From: Malurus cyaneus samueli
Lineage: Eukaryota; Chordata; Aves; Passeriformes; Maluridae
Length of the DNA: 64,000 nucleotides
Assembly: GCA_009741485.1 (NCBI GenBank)
Contig: CM019216.1
Coordinates: 44,110,440 to 44,174,439, forward strand
Direction of reading: 5' to 3'
The notes beneath the pieces are model-generated. The model saw nothing but the letters and a program-made list of their open reading frames with translations, was not told where the DNA came from and did not search any database. Below, piece by piece: positions 50,072-61,580 of this stretch (position 1 is the first letter of the stretch; each line of letters starts with the position of its first letter). The position numbers and the translations under genes were made by a program.

Positions 50072-50082
50072 AAGGGGTGGAA
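50072..50082 (+). other. Polypurine tract, copy 2
   Basis: AAGGGGTGGAA abuts the third LTR. It has one G fewer than copy 1. Confidence 0.85.
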
Positions 50083-50848
50083 TGTCTTGGGTTGATATTT
50101 GATGCTAGTTTTTGTTCTGTATTCCTTCTCCGTTGGCACATATGCCCAAAAATGTTTATCTCTTTAAAATGCAACCCAGAAGGAAAAGAGCAAGGGCTGC
50201 TGGAAGCCACAGAGGACAGTTTTTTAACGGCCAGTGCTGGCGCGGGGTCTGTGTGCTCGAGCTGCGCTTCTCGCTGGCTCTCGGCTTTCTCGTCTTTGCT
50301 ACGTGGAACAGAGTTACATTGTCGCAGTTTCTGCTGGCTCAGTTTGTGGCATCTGGCGGCTTTTCTTCTCAAACATCCCCTCTGCGTCTCCTGCTGCTCC
50401 TCCAGCGTCCGCCGAGGGAGGGCCTCACGGCTCCATCCCGTCCGGATTTCGGGTGGACCGGGCTCACAGCGGAGGCACGCCGAGCCCTCTCTGATTCATT
50501 CACTGGGAAGCTGAGACTGTATTACTTTCTTTCTTTTCGGTTGTTTTTTTCCCGTTTTCCACTGTACAAGAACCGCCCTGGGTTTCTCTTTGTTTCTTTC
50601 CGGGGGCGGAGTCGCCGCCTGGCTGCGGGGCGAGTTACTTTTTGTTTGAATATCTGAAGTTACTTTTTATCTGTATCTATTGTTCCCGACTGTTACTCTT
50701 ATATCCGTGTCCTGCGGCACTGTGTTATTTGTTTGTTGTTGTTAATAAAACCCTTTTTTTTTCTCTTTCTTTTGCCCAGCATCTATTTCTTTGTGGTAGA
50801 AAAATTATCAATTTATTTTCTCTGAAACATTGTCTCCAAACGGAGACA
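50083..50848 (+). repeat. LTR 3 (3' LTR), 766 bp
   Basis: It runs from TGTCTTGGG to GGAGACA, with AATAAA at 50744-50749, the pyrimidine-AG stretch and the terminal hairpin. Host DNA with the GTTAT repeat follows directly. Its start (TTGATATTTGATGCTAG) is closer to LTR 2 than to LTR 1. Confidence 0.95.
50744..50749 (+). promoter_or_regulatory. LTR 3 polyadenylation signal AATAAA
   Basis: AATAAA is in the same context as in the other LTRs. This copy would end transcripts of the right-hand unit. Confidence 0.7.
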
Positions 50849-50853
50849 GTTAT
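50849..50853. repeat. Right target-site duplication GTTAT
   Basis: GTTAT follows the last base of LTR 3 and equals the five bases before LTR 1. Confidence 0.85.
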
Positions 50854-51054
50854 TAAACGTCTTCTTTGTTTTAGCTGTTCTCTGTAACAGTTGTATGGTA
50901 AACAGCTCTAAGCTTACAGCTCCCCTTGTATCCCGTTGCATCTGTATCTCATTTCCTCAAAACTAGAAAGAGGAACCCACTTGTTGACTGTATTCTGCAA
51001 AACGCAGCCTGAGATTTGGTCCTGAAAAAAAAAAAAATTAAAATATTTAAGACA

Positions 51055-51192
51055 TGATGACAAATATATAGAATCATGTATACCTATATATATAGAGACA
51101 TAATGAATACATATATTATGTGAACACAAACCTCAAACATTATCAATATAATTGATATAATTAATGTTAATATTATTAATATTAATTAATAG
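51055..51192. repeat. AT-rich low-complexity region
   Basis: TATATA-type repeats (to about 51120) and AATATTAAT-type repeats (51138-51192) begin about 200 bases right of the provirus. Confidence 0.8.
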
Positions 51193-54100
51193 AAGATGGA
51201 AAAATAAGGATAAAAGGCTTCATGGTCCGTTACCAGTATCATGTCTGAAATAAATTCTAAAAATATCACCCATTTTTTGCACGATGGCCTCTAATGCAAA
51301 ATCTGAACTAAAGTTCTGTGTATGCAATAGGTAAAACCTTTTTATATCTAAAGTAAGTAAAACTGACATATAATCCCTCAGAATTTTAATGCATACTGAA
51401 ATACCATAGTCTCCTTGGAGTAACTATAGTCACACAGACATTTCTGAAAGTGTTATTGAAATTCCTTCAGTTATCATTCTTTGTAAAACATGACTTTTGC
51501 CTATAGGTCACCAAGAGTTCTTTAAGGTTTTCTGGTTTTCAATATGACTTCATTGACAGTTGCTGGATGACTACATACAAAAAGTACAATGGAAAAGTGG
51601 TTTTACTTTTATAAACTTTTACTGAATAACAACAAAGAAAAAGAAAACTCTAGGACAATTTTAGGATTGTTTTTTTAATTTTCTGTAATGCTGTTATATA
51701 ATCAGTCTTTTCCATGATTCCTCACTTCACACCCCCTCCTCAATCTACCTCCCCTCCACCATTTCTACAATTCTCTTATTTCTTTGTAACACAGTGAAAC
51801 AGAACGTGTTTATGCTTCCCTATTGAAGATGTCTTTTTTTTTCCACTTTTTCCCTTGCAACAGGGAAAGTTGTGAACTTCATTATTCCACTGTGCTAACT
51901 CAAAAAGCTTTATGCAAACTATGTAACATGGGACTAAAGTAGTTAGAGTTTTATAATATACAAATGTGTTTATAATATAAAAATACATATGTGTTTGTAT
52001 AATATTAATGCTTTAGTCATAGTCATTTATATACATAATTTCATGAATTTTTCTAAGTTGCTGAGCAATGCAAAAATCCTGAAGAACAACTTGTTAAATA
52101 GATAAAAATTCAGAGTCTACAAAGGAATTGTAACACTGCTTTACACAATTTTGTGATTCACTAATTCCTCTTTTACTTTTATTTTTTAAATCCTTATAAC
52201 TTCTCTGACAGATTAATAAGTAATGATGCACTTTCAGAATATCAGGAGTATTAGTGTTGTAGATGCAAATCATTATTTCTAAATGTGTTTTGTTTTACTA
52301 AAACATTACAGATGATAATGAACTTCTGAATATCATGGGTTTGTACCGTGTCTGAAATACACTGCAAAACATTAGTAGAGGGCCTGTCACTAGAATTCAT
52401 GTTAAAATAAATTAATATCTTTTTGCATCTAAAAACAGTTTGGATAATAGCAAAATAGGAAAATGTACAGATTGATGCAATTACAAGTCACATTAAAAAA
52501 AAAAAATCCTAAGAAATCTTGCATCTTGAAAGGACAGGTAAATAACTTCCACTGCCTGCAGGTGGAAGGGGAAAGTCTAAACTCAGGTGTCACTGTTGTG
52601 GCAGGTGGGTGCTGTGCTGACATAGAAATGTCAGCTCCTGGTGGAATCCTGTTCCACCGGGTCAGAGATTTGTGTCCTCAAGCCTGCATGCTATACAACA
52701 GTGGCATGAGAATTTAACTTCATCCTACTGTGAGTTGCATATAGCCAGAATTGCAAACTGAACTTCAGGTTCTATTAACAATAGTTAATATAGTGTCTAG
52801 AAAGTCTAGATTTATAGCTAGGAACTCTAAACTAAAGAGAACATTAAAGTAACACTGATAATGAAAACTAGATAATAAAATTGAAAATATTTGATTTCTT
52901 TTGTTGGCTTTTTTTCCTTGCAATTCTCTCTGTAAACAGATAAGAGCCTTCTTGAACTTGCATATTTATGTTGCTGTATGAATTTACCTGTAATACTTTG
53001 GCTGAACATAGGTTATTGTTAGTAAATATTCAAGATTTGACTTATTATGAACAGACACAGGTAATATAGTAATTGGATGAATGCAATTGCCAAAACATGT
53101 TTTTAGGGCAATAGGTCTTCATTATTGACTTTCCCTGAATATATTTGCAAGATTTCTGTTGCTACAAATTCAGTCCTCACCTTGAAAATGAGCACAAAGA
53201 AAATCAGTCTATTAAATTTAAATTACATCCTTGACAAGTATTGATCTTCTATCTGAATTAGACACCTGCTCTTCTAGAGTAATAATGTTGATTTCAAATA
53301 CATTGATAGTAGGAATAGATTATGATTAATTTTTCAAATGTGAAAAATGAAACAAGTCATGTTTGAGACAAAAGAGCAATGCCTGAAGATGTGAGATTTT
53401 CTTCAATCTTTTAATTTGTTTTGTACTGGAATATCAAGGATGGATGATAAAATGTAGAAATTTATGATGCCTGAGTGCTGTTGTGAGAAATTTGCCACCT
53501 AAACCTTTTTCTTGTATTAAAATTGCTATTTTCCAGATGAACAACAATTCAGACAAGAGACATGACTATTTAAAGGTCAAAAAGACAAGGAAAAGAAAGT
53601 TCCCATTGCATTCTTTCAACTATTATAGTCTCCGCTCCCAATATGAATATCCTCCCCTCCCTCTCTTTCTCAGTTTTTTGAATTTTCAGCTTCATTAAAT
53701 TTCTCAACAGAGACACAAAGAAATGATGAGAATTTGGGATCTGTATACAACATTCTGGAAGTGCGAAGGTTTTCCTCTGACACACACAGAATCCCCAGAA
53801 CTGCTAGGCAAAGCAGATACAAGCATGGTTTTGCCACCTGCTGAGAATGCACCTATCATCTTTCCTGTTTCTCATTTTCTTATAGCACAGTTTGAAAATG
53901 GCTTCCAGACTCATGCAATTTTCTCTGTATTGGATAGCTTGTGATGTTATCTGTATTTCAGGTGGACAGTCTGGCATACTGGTAGTAGAAATTGTTACTG
54001 GCATGAACTAATACAATAATGACTGAAGTTCTATTAAGTGTATTTTTGATTATGTAAAAAGGTGCCATTCTTTCCCAGTTGATTTCAGAGCTTTCCAGTT

Positions 54101-57100
54101 CCCCCAGAGTTTGCATGAATGCACATAAGACATGTACATCATCCCTTAAGAGGACAGGTTTAGTGATTTTATTTTCTTTTTAATATTGGAACTAATGAAG
54201 AGAACATTACTGAATCAAAATTTTGCATTCTGTGCCCCAGACTGATATTACACTGACATCTAGTTAGAATTGGCTACATGCAGAAGCTAAGAAATAAAGC
54301 TGTGAGGAAACAAGTGTTTGATTAGTTTTGCTTCTGCTATTTTCAAAATTAATTTCTAAAGAACACAAGACAAACATTGCAATGCCGTGTGCAATATGTC
54401 AAGGCTAACAAACCTCCCAAACAGGGATTACATTTGCTATTCATTCCATGAAAGAGTGCAGCATATGCTCACAGTTTCTTTACAAAGAGGGTTTTTTTGT
54501 AATATTCTTTATTCTATCTGCTGTTACATCTACCAGCAAACACTGCGCAGACATGGCTCTTACTGAATTTCTCTGTGCTCTGTACTTCTCCAAAATTGTA
54601 GTGCTGCTTTCTGTCTTTCTTTTTTTTTTTTTCTTTTTTTTTTTTAATCTTTAAAAAAAATATTATTAGTTCAAGCACAATTGAGTGATCTCTGGGGTGC
54701 TTCCGCATTCAATCCTTGATTCTTCTGCTCCAAAGTCGAGCTATATTTTAGAAAGGAAAGTATTCACACATCATACTTATTAATTCCCCTTGCCATCTCC
54801 ACGTCTCAAACACACAGGCTGCTTGGGAACTGGGACCCAAGGCCCCTTGAAATATTTGCTTAAGATCAACTTGTTTGACTAGACTTTTACTTGATTACTT
54901 TCACATATTTGACTAACGCTTTATGAAGCACTTGATGGCCCAAATAGAGACTTTTAGGAGAGGTTGCATTTATGCACAAAGATCCCCTGTGACATGGAAA
55001 GGAAAGGCTCTTGAAACGAGCAAAGTTAATTTTGTGCAGCTTCCAGGCTATCCACATTCTTTCTCCCCCTACTCTAAACAAATATATTTGCTTTCCGTTG
55101 CCTACCTGGAAGTGGCCCTGGCAGAACTCTGTGCAGGCCACACTGTGGGGTTTAAAATCCATTACTTGCACGAGCTGAAATAATTTCCAAACATACATTC
55201 ATGGAGGCAAACAAGTATTTGTTGCTGTACTGACCATCACTGAAAATTAATGATGTTTAGCAACTCCAAAGGCAGCAACTTTTTTGGATTTCAGGTAATA
55301 AATGTGAAAAATCAGCTGACATTGAAAATACTGTAACATAGAATATAAGCAGTCTATTCTCCAGGTTCAACTGTCACTGAGAACTTTGAACTCTTAAAGC
55401 AGGTAAAGGCTGCATAGCAGAGGTATGTGTCTGTATCTCTTTTCTGTGTTGCCAATGGATTACTGTCAGATGTTACTACCCTTCCATTTCACTCATAAAT
55501 CTGTATTAGGAAAGCTCATGCAGTATTAAATTGTTTGAGGCTTTATTGAAAATTAACATTCAACATTTAACAGAATATAATCTGAAAACTCTCAGTGCAG
55601 CATGTAGGGCATCCTACTATGTTTTAAAATGGTGACAGAAAATCTGCTTTCTTCCCAAGACATTTTCTACAAGTAAACTTGAAAATTTTCTTCATGAGAA
55701 CTGATTCATGGAAAACAGTTGTACAAATTTTGACAAATGTTGATGTTTAGAGCTGTGTTTGTCATGAACAAGCATGGCCACACTTGAGAAAAATTGTATA
55801 TTTCTGAATAATCAGTCATTCCTGAACAGCTGTACTTCCTGAATAACTGAACCAATTACAGTTATTTATCAATGTTATTTTTTTTCCAAGAGTGCATCTA
55901 AGTATGTATCGGAAATTACAAAATTTGGTAGAATAGGGCAATGCATTTGTCCCTATGAGCTTTGGACAGCTGTTTTTGTTTGTTTCTTTTCCCTTTGAAC
56001 TGGTGAAGCAATGAGTGAATTATGTAACTCATAAAAAAATCTAATAAACCTTTTATACTGCCCCGATGTGTATTCTGCTTAAGCAACATACTGAACAGAA
56101 GTGTGTTTTAGAAATGGTTTGGGATTTCACCATAACTACTTTTTATATCCCTCTGGCTGTGCTCATTTCTCTAAGAAACACTTATGGAATAATAGGAAAA
56201 AAACAATATATTAGAAAGAAAAAAAATCTGAAAAATATCAACATTATTTTTCTATTGCAGTCCCTTCCTCAAAAAAAAAATTGTCACAGCTTTTTAGGTG
56301 GTATTTATGGATAGTAAAACTATAAGCAAATGTTATTTCCCATAAAAAATAGACTTTGATGTTCTTTCTATTTAGTGTGGAGGACTACAATACTGAACTT
56401 TACTGGGCCATTGCTTCTGGAGCAAATATACTCAGCTTGCATAACAGCCTACAGTAACTGGAAAGACAATTGTACTTTGAAGAAACAAATATTTCTTTTG
56501 GGATACTTTTTGTCACTTTGTTCGGAATTTTTTTCCCCCACTCCTTGTCTCCCTATAAAACAATATTCTGGAGATGATTTGGTGGATAGAATGACAGTGG
56601 AAATGCATGAATCTGGTCAGCTTTACTGTATTAAATATGATTAAGTTTGTTTTAAGTAATTATAAAGATGTTTCTTTTTGGAACATTTTTAATTGACAGT
56701 TTTATCATAGCTATTAGTTATTTCAGAAGGGAGGTATTTGAGAATGGAAAAATCTAACAGGAGACCACAATGTAGCATATGCAAGGAAGGATTTGAAATC
56801 AATAATGAAATTCCATTCTACAGGACACACTCCAGGGGAGGATTGTTTTTGTTGGTTTGTTTTGGTTTGGTTTGGTTTTTTATTAAGTCTGAATGCACTG
56901 AATTTACAAGGGGAAAAAAAAGGAAGGAAAAACTCTGTGAACAGAGAGGATAAGAAGCTAGGATTTTATCAAGGTTTTAAAATACAAATTTGCAAAAGTA
57001 GGCCTGGAGAAACCAATAACTGATTGTCTTAACTGATGTGGGATTCACAGCAGAATGATTGGTTAATATAGTTCTAATATGTCCTATAAGGAAAAAAGTT

Positions 57101-57711
57101 GAAGCAGAGCTTTCAAAACATTTCTGTGAGCTCAGCAACAACAGTCAGTGTACTAAAGGTAATAGGATTTTAAATGGAAAGTAAATACTAATACACCTTT
57201 TTGGCATGAAAGAGAGAGGCAAAGCACAGCTTCCAAGTTATTTATGTCTATAAAAATAAGGCCAAATATTAAACAGAAATGGTATTTTCTCAAATATACT
57301 CAAACATACTCAAAATCTGTTCCATATTTGAAGCAGGGCATGGAGAAGTATCTTCTTCTTTAGAGGAAGATGACAAGCAAAATCAGAATCTTCACATCAC
57401 AATAGCACAGTGCAGGCTGAAAGCTGTTCTGCTTTCTTTGGAGGGAGAAAGGAGACTCTTGAGTAGTTCTCTCCAGGCAGGAGAAAAATGTAAAGAAATT
57501 ACAAGCTGTGTTTTGCACACTTCATTCCTTTCAGTAGTTAAAACCAAACTCTGAAAAGCAGCAGAATTTGAATTCAAGGTTAAAATAATATCAAAACTAT
57601 GCTTGCTGATATGTTACTCTACTGCATACAGTGGAGTGACTATAAAATGTTTCCAAGTGTCTCTTAATAAAAGTCAGGCTCATAGAAAAACTCAAAAAGC
57701 TACAAAGACTC

Positions 57712-57755
57712 AGTAAAAGAAGAAGTAAAAGATGAAGTAAAAGAAGTAAAAGATG
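57712..57755 (+). repeat. AGTAAAAGA(TGA) short tandem repeat
   Basis: AGTAAAAGA occurs four times with spacers AG, TGA and none, ending AGTAAAAGATGG. Confidence 0.9.
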
Positions 57756-58435
57756 GAGGCCTAACACTGGATTTCTAAATGTGTGTAAGCATAATAGATA
57801 GATTGCCCTAATCTGTTTCTGTATTTAAATTTGCTTAGTAACCTGGTCTTCTCCTTGTTACTTCCATTACAAAGGACTGTAGGCAAATTGGTAATTCCAG
57901 TAGTGTCTTTAATCTCTGCATATCACAGTACCCTGATCCTATATCAGGCTCATTCTTACCTGTGAATCAGTTACATTCACCCCTTTTATGTTTTTGTTGT
58001 TAAGGAGGAAGTTTAGATATTTGCAGTGCAAGGAAGGCTCAGTGTGCTCTGTCCATGTCTCTGGCTTTCACAAATGGAAAGCTAAGGTCCTGGAACCCAC
58101 AATGAGATACACGTGCGTATATAAATACACACACTGCTTGTCCTAGAAGCTGCCATGGTGAGGGGAACCTGCTGGTTGTCCTTAGCAAAAGCAGCCATGA
58201 TACAAATATTAGGAAACAAATCTGTGAACAAATTTCCCAGATGCACAGGAACCCTTAGGTTCTGTATCAGCAGCCTTGGTAAGTGAGTTCTTGCTTTCAC
58301 ATGCTCCAGTTATCCTTACTGAAAAACTTAAATGAGCTGGAGGCAAAAGTGAGGGGGAAATAAATACATTTAGATCTTACTGAGCCCCCCAGATAGCATG
58401 ACCCTTCTCAAATTCCATCCTTCCCTTGTCCACAG

Positions 58436-58637
58436 CCCAGCACAGTCAGCTGCCAATCGCTGTGCATGCATCAATCCAGTCAGTCCTTTGTGAATCACTT
58501 CAACTCTACTGCAGCACAGTGGAGAGCAAGACAGAGTTGTCAGCTGCTGTAGGACAGCAACCCTGCTTTGTAATTGGAATACTAAACAAGTCTGCTGTCT
58601 TTATCTTTAACAAGCAGCTTAAGATTGCACGTGAAAG
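58436..58637 (+). other. Weak exon candidate, unrecognised
   Basis: An acceptor-like TTCCCTTGTCCACAG ends at 58435 and a donor-like AAAG/GTAAAT lies at 58638. One frame is open across all 202 bases. The peptide (beginning QHSQLPIAVHASIQ) is not recognised and there is no coding feature around it. Confidence 0.15.
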
Positions 58638-61545
58638 GTAAATATCTTCCAGAAAATTTATATTTAAAATAAACACTTATTTATATTACCAGAAGTTTTG
58701 GTATCTGTTAAATTTAAAGTTCTTCTAATTGATCTCTATAAATGCTTTAACAAATTTTTAAGCAGCTCAGAGATGACATTAAGTGTCTGGATAACAGTAG
58801 TTGTAATAGCAAGGGAAATGCTTGCTTATATTGCTTGGCTTTTATTAAACAATGGATTACTGCATTTTTTCTACAATGAGATAGCCCCATAAAAACCTTC
58901 CTTAAAAGACAAAGAACTAAATAAATTACTTTCAGTATTTGCACTTTTATTCCTTCAGTTCACTCTCTCTTAGCTACACACTTCACTCATAGTCAAGTGC
59001 TTCATTCAAGGGCATGATGGTGTCCTACTCAACAATACTTACTCCATTATTTGCTCACTAAGTGCTAACTTGGAAAATGAAATGTGAAGGACTATAGCTT
59101 TCAACCTTTAACAGTTTCCCTAAGCTACTTTATCTTAGCTTTTGGTTATACTTTTCAATGTTTTCTGTGCAAACCATTTTTTCATGTTAAATCCCTAAGG
59201 ATGGTATTTTTCAGGGTATGAGGGTTCAAACCTCTCCCTGTAAGCCCATGTGATGTCCTGAAGGCTCTCTGCTGCACCTCTTAAGGATTGTTCTCCTAAT
59301 ACCGCTCTTCCCCACAGCCCCAGGGGCCGTGATCCCCTGCACCCCAGTGCCTCTGCAGCAGGGCCAATGCCCAGGGAGGTATGGGACACCTGGGGCTGGG
59401 ACAGCCTGGTTCCTCCTGGCTGTCCTGCAGCTGGCTGGGACAGTGGGGCCATTCACATCTGGGAAACTCTCCCCTTAGGGTCCCACTGCTCCTGGCCCAG
59501 GGCTGCTCCTGGTCCCACTGTGCCCTGACAATGGCTGCTTTCTCCAGTGACTTCTCCCTTTCTATGTTTTGAATACATTTCTTTGTTTTCTTTACTTTAT
59601 TTGGACAGATAATACCACAAGTCTGAGCAGAGCATGGGAATTTGTTTTCCCCATGGCAGAAGAGCTCTGCGCTCAGTGCTGCTTTGCACTGCATCTACAA
59701 GGCAGTCAATTAAAAAATAGTGGTGCCGATATATATGATCTAGGGATTCATCCTGAAAGATCACAATAGCTCCCTGCAAATTACAGGCTGCTGGGCTTCC
59801 CCATAAGCCCTTGAATTTAATGGCTGCTGTGTACCAAGCAGTGAAAAAGCCTTTTATTTATCTATACATTCAGTCTACACTAAAGTGTGATTCTCCAAAC
59901 AACCATAAATAGATTTGGATTGTATTCCTTGTTAAATAAGAAAATCTGTACCTATTTCAAGAAATTTAGTCATAAGTTATTGTGTGGACAGTCCACCAGG
60001 GGAAAACAGAGCTGCTTCACAGAGTTGAGTTGTTTCACATGGAGCTGAGTTAGAGAGATATTCTTGCCCTTAAATCCAAAATACACAGTGTCTTCAAAGC
60101 ATTAATTAAAAGCAGCTGAAGGAACAGATAAAGACACAAAGGCCCATCGGAAGGGAGTTTTATACTAACTGAACATGAACAGCCTATTTTCTTTTCTGCT
60201 TAAACAGGCTCTTATATCTGAACAGCCAGATCAAAAGCCAACTGACTGAGTGCCAGTTCAACAGCTTTAGAGGGCTCTGCCATCTGCGGATGAGAGGCTG
60301 TCAGCGTTTTTAATCTCAGTGCACGGGCTGGGAAGGCAATACATCCCCTAATGGCAGCTACACTGGGATGACTTGTGGCTTCCTCCTCCCAAGGCAAAGT
60401 GGAATTATGAATCTGAACAACAGGCTATAAAGTATTTTATTATGTGGTCATAAGTGTCACTTTCTATGAGGAACAGAGTGGCAATTTAGTGTGTTAAATT
60501 ATCACTTAGTGAAATCACATGTAACAATGAGCTCTGAACTAACCTTAATTGAAATGATCTCAAACTATTCAGTGCTTTAGTGCAGGTCTGTTGGTGTATG
60601 TGCATACACTTGTGAAATATTGATGTTTAAACCCCATTCACATCTGGATAACAAAGAAATCTTGGTCCTGTTGATGCTTATGGTGCCAGAATTCCAGCTC
60701 TTGGTGGCAAATAAGAAAAAAAAATACATAAAAGAGGAAATCCAAGTATTAAGATCTGCTTAAGTCAGTGAGAAATTTATAAAATCTTAAATTAATAAAG
60801 AATATCTCCTCATTGAAAACCCTAGAATTTTATCTAGAAAAGCACAAGTGATGTAAAGCAAATCCCAATGGACTCTTACATACAGCAAAATCTATCCTAA
60901 CTGTCAGCATATTTGCGTTCTGAGGACAAGATAAAAAATCAAAGCCAAGACCTTATTACGTTAGAGTTATCCTCTAAACTCTCTATCTGTTAAACAGAAT
61001 TTTAAGAACCCATCTTCTGATTTTCATCTGATGAGAAATACAGATACTTTTCTTTGGGTCTTACTTTTTTTTTTTTGCTTAAAACTATCCCACTCTTCTT
61101 GAAAACATTAGCAAGATTTATCAATTAATCACTTGGTTTTTTTTTCAAAATTTTTAGCCTTTTTGTGATGGCTTGTGCTAGCTCTTCAGCTCATTGACCA
61201 GACATGGACATATTACCAGAGATTAAGATTGAGTAGGAATGTGGATAATTAAAAAAAATTTCATCAGCTTTTCAATCTTTTACAAATCAAAAAAGTGAAA
61301 AACGCTATCTAGTCCTGCTGCATTTGGTATCTGCAAAACTCTTACTCCTTGGTGGAAGAATTTGGGTTGTGTATGTATATCCTGAGAGTCTTTGTAATCT
61401 GAGATAAAGATTTAGACAACAAAGTTTACCTAACTCTTTAGTTCCCTCTCAGTTCTCTCAGTTAACACCTGTAGCAACTCACAGACTAGTTTGTTTTCAG
61501 TATGGCAAAGGATCATCTTCCACTTTATTGTGATAAACAACTGTG

Positions 61546-61580
61546 ATAAATAAAATAAATAAAATAAATAAAATAACTGT
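61546..61580 (+). repeat. (AAATA)n microsatellite
   Basis: Four AAATA units are bordered on both sides by the direct repeat AACTGTGATAAAT, so the array lies inside a small duplication. Confidence 0.9.

Larger units (their letters stand above)
38177..50853 (+). mobile_element. Tandem ERVL-like provirus: LTR-int-LTR-int-LTR
   Basis: Three near-identical LTRs separate two internal regions of 5188 and 5177 bases in the same orientation. The whole array is flanked by one 5-bp target duplication, GTTAT (38177-38181 and 50849-50853), with no such repeat at the middle LTR. This means one integration, followed by duplication through LTR-LTR recombination (or an assembly duplication). Five-base target repeats, the absence of env, and an unrecognised CCHC box in gag favour a class III (ERVL-type) element. 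The primer site resembles that for tRNA-Lys, more usual in class II, so class is not certain. All genes are frameshifted as written. Confidence 0.95.

Noticed and set aside
38182..50848. Two independent proviral insertions side by side
   Set aside because: The middle LTR has no target duplication and is shared; only the outer ends carry GTTAT.
59220..59530. GC-richer patch with a 132-codon minus-strand frame, considered as an exon or another CR1
   Set aside because: No CR1 landmark, no domain and no convincing splice sites; overlapping frames on both strands suggest a composition effect.
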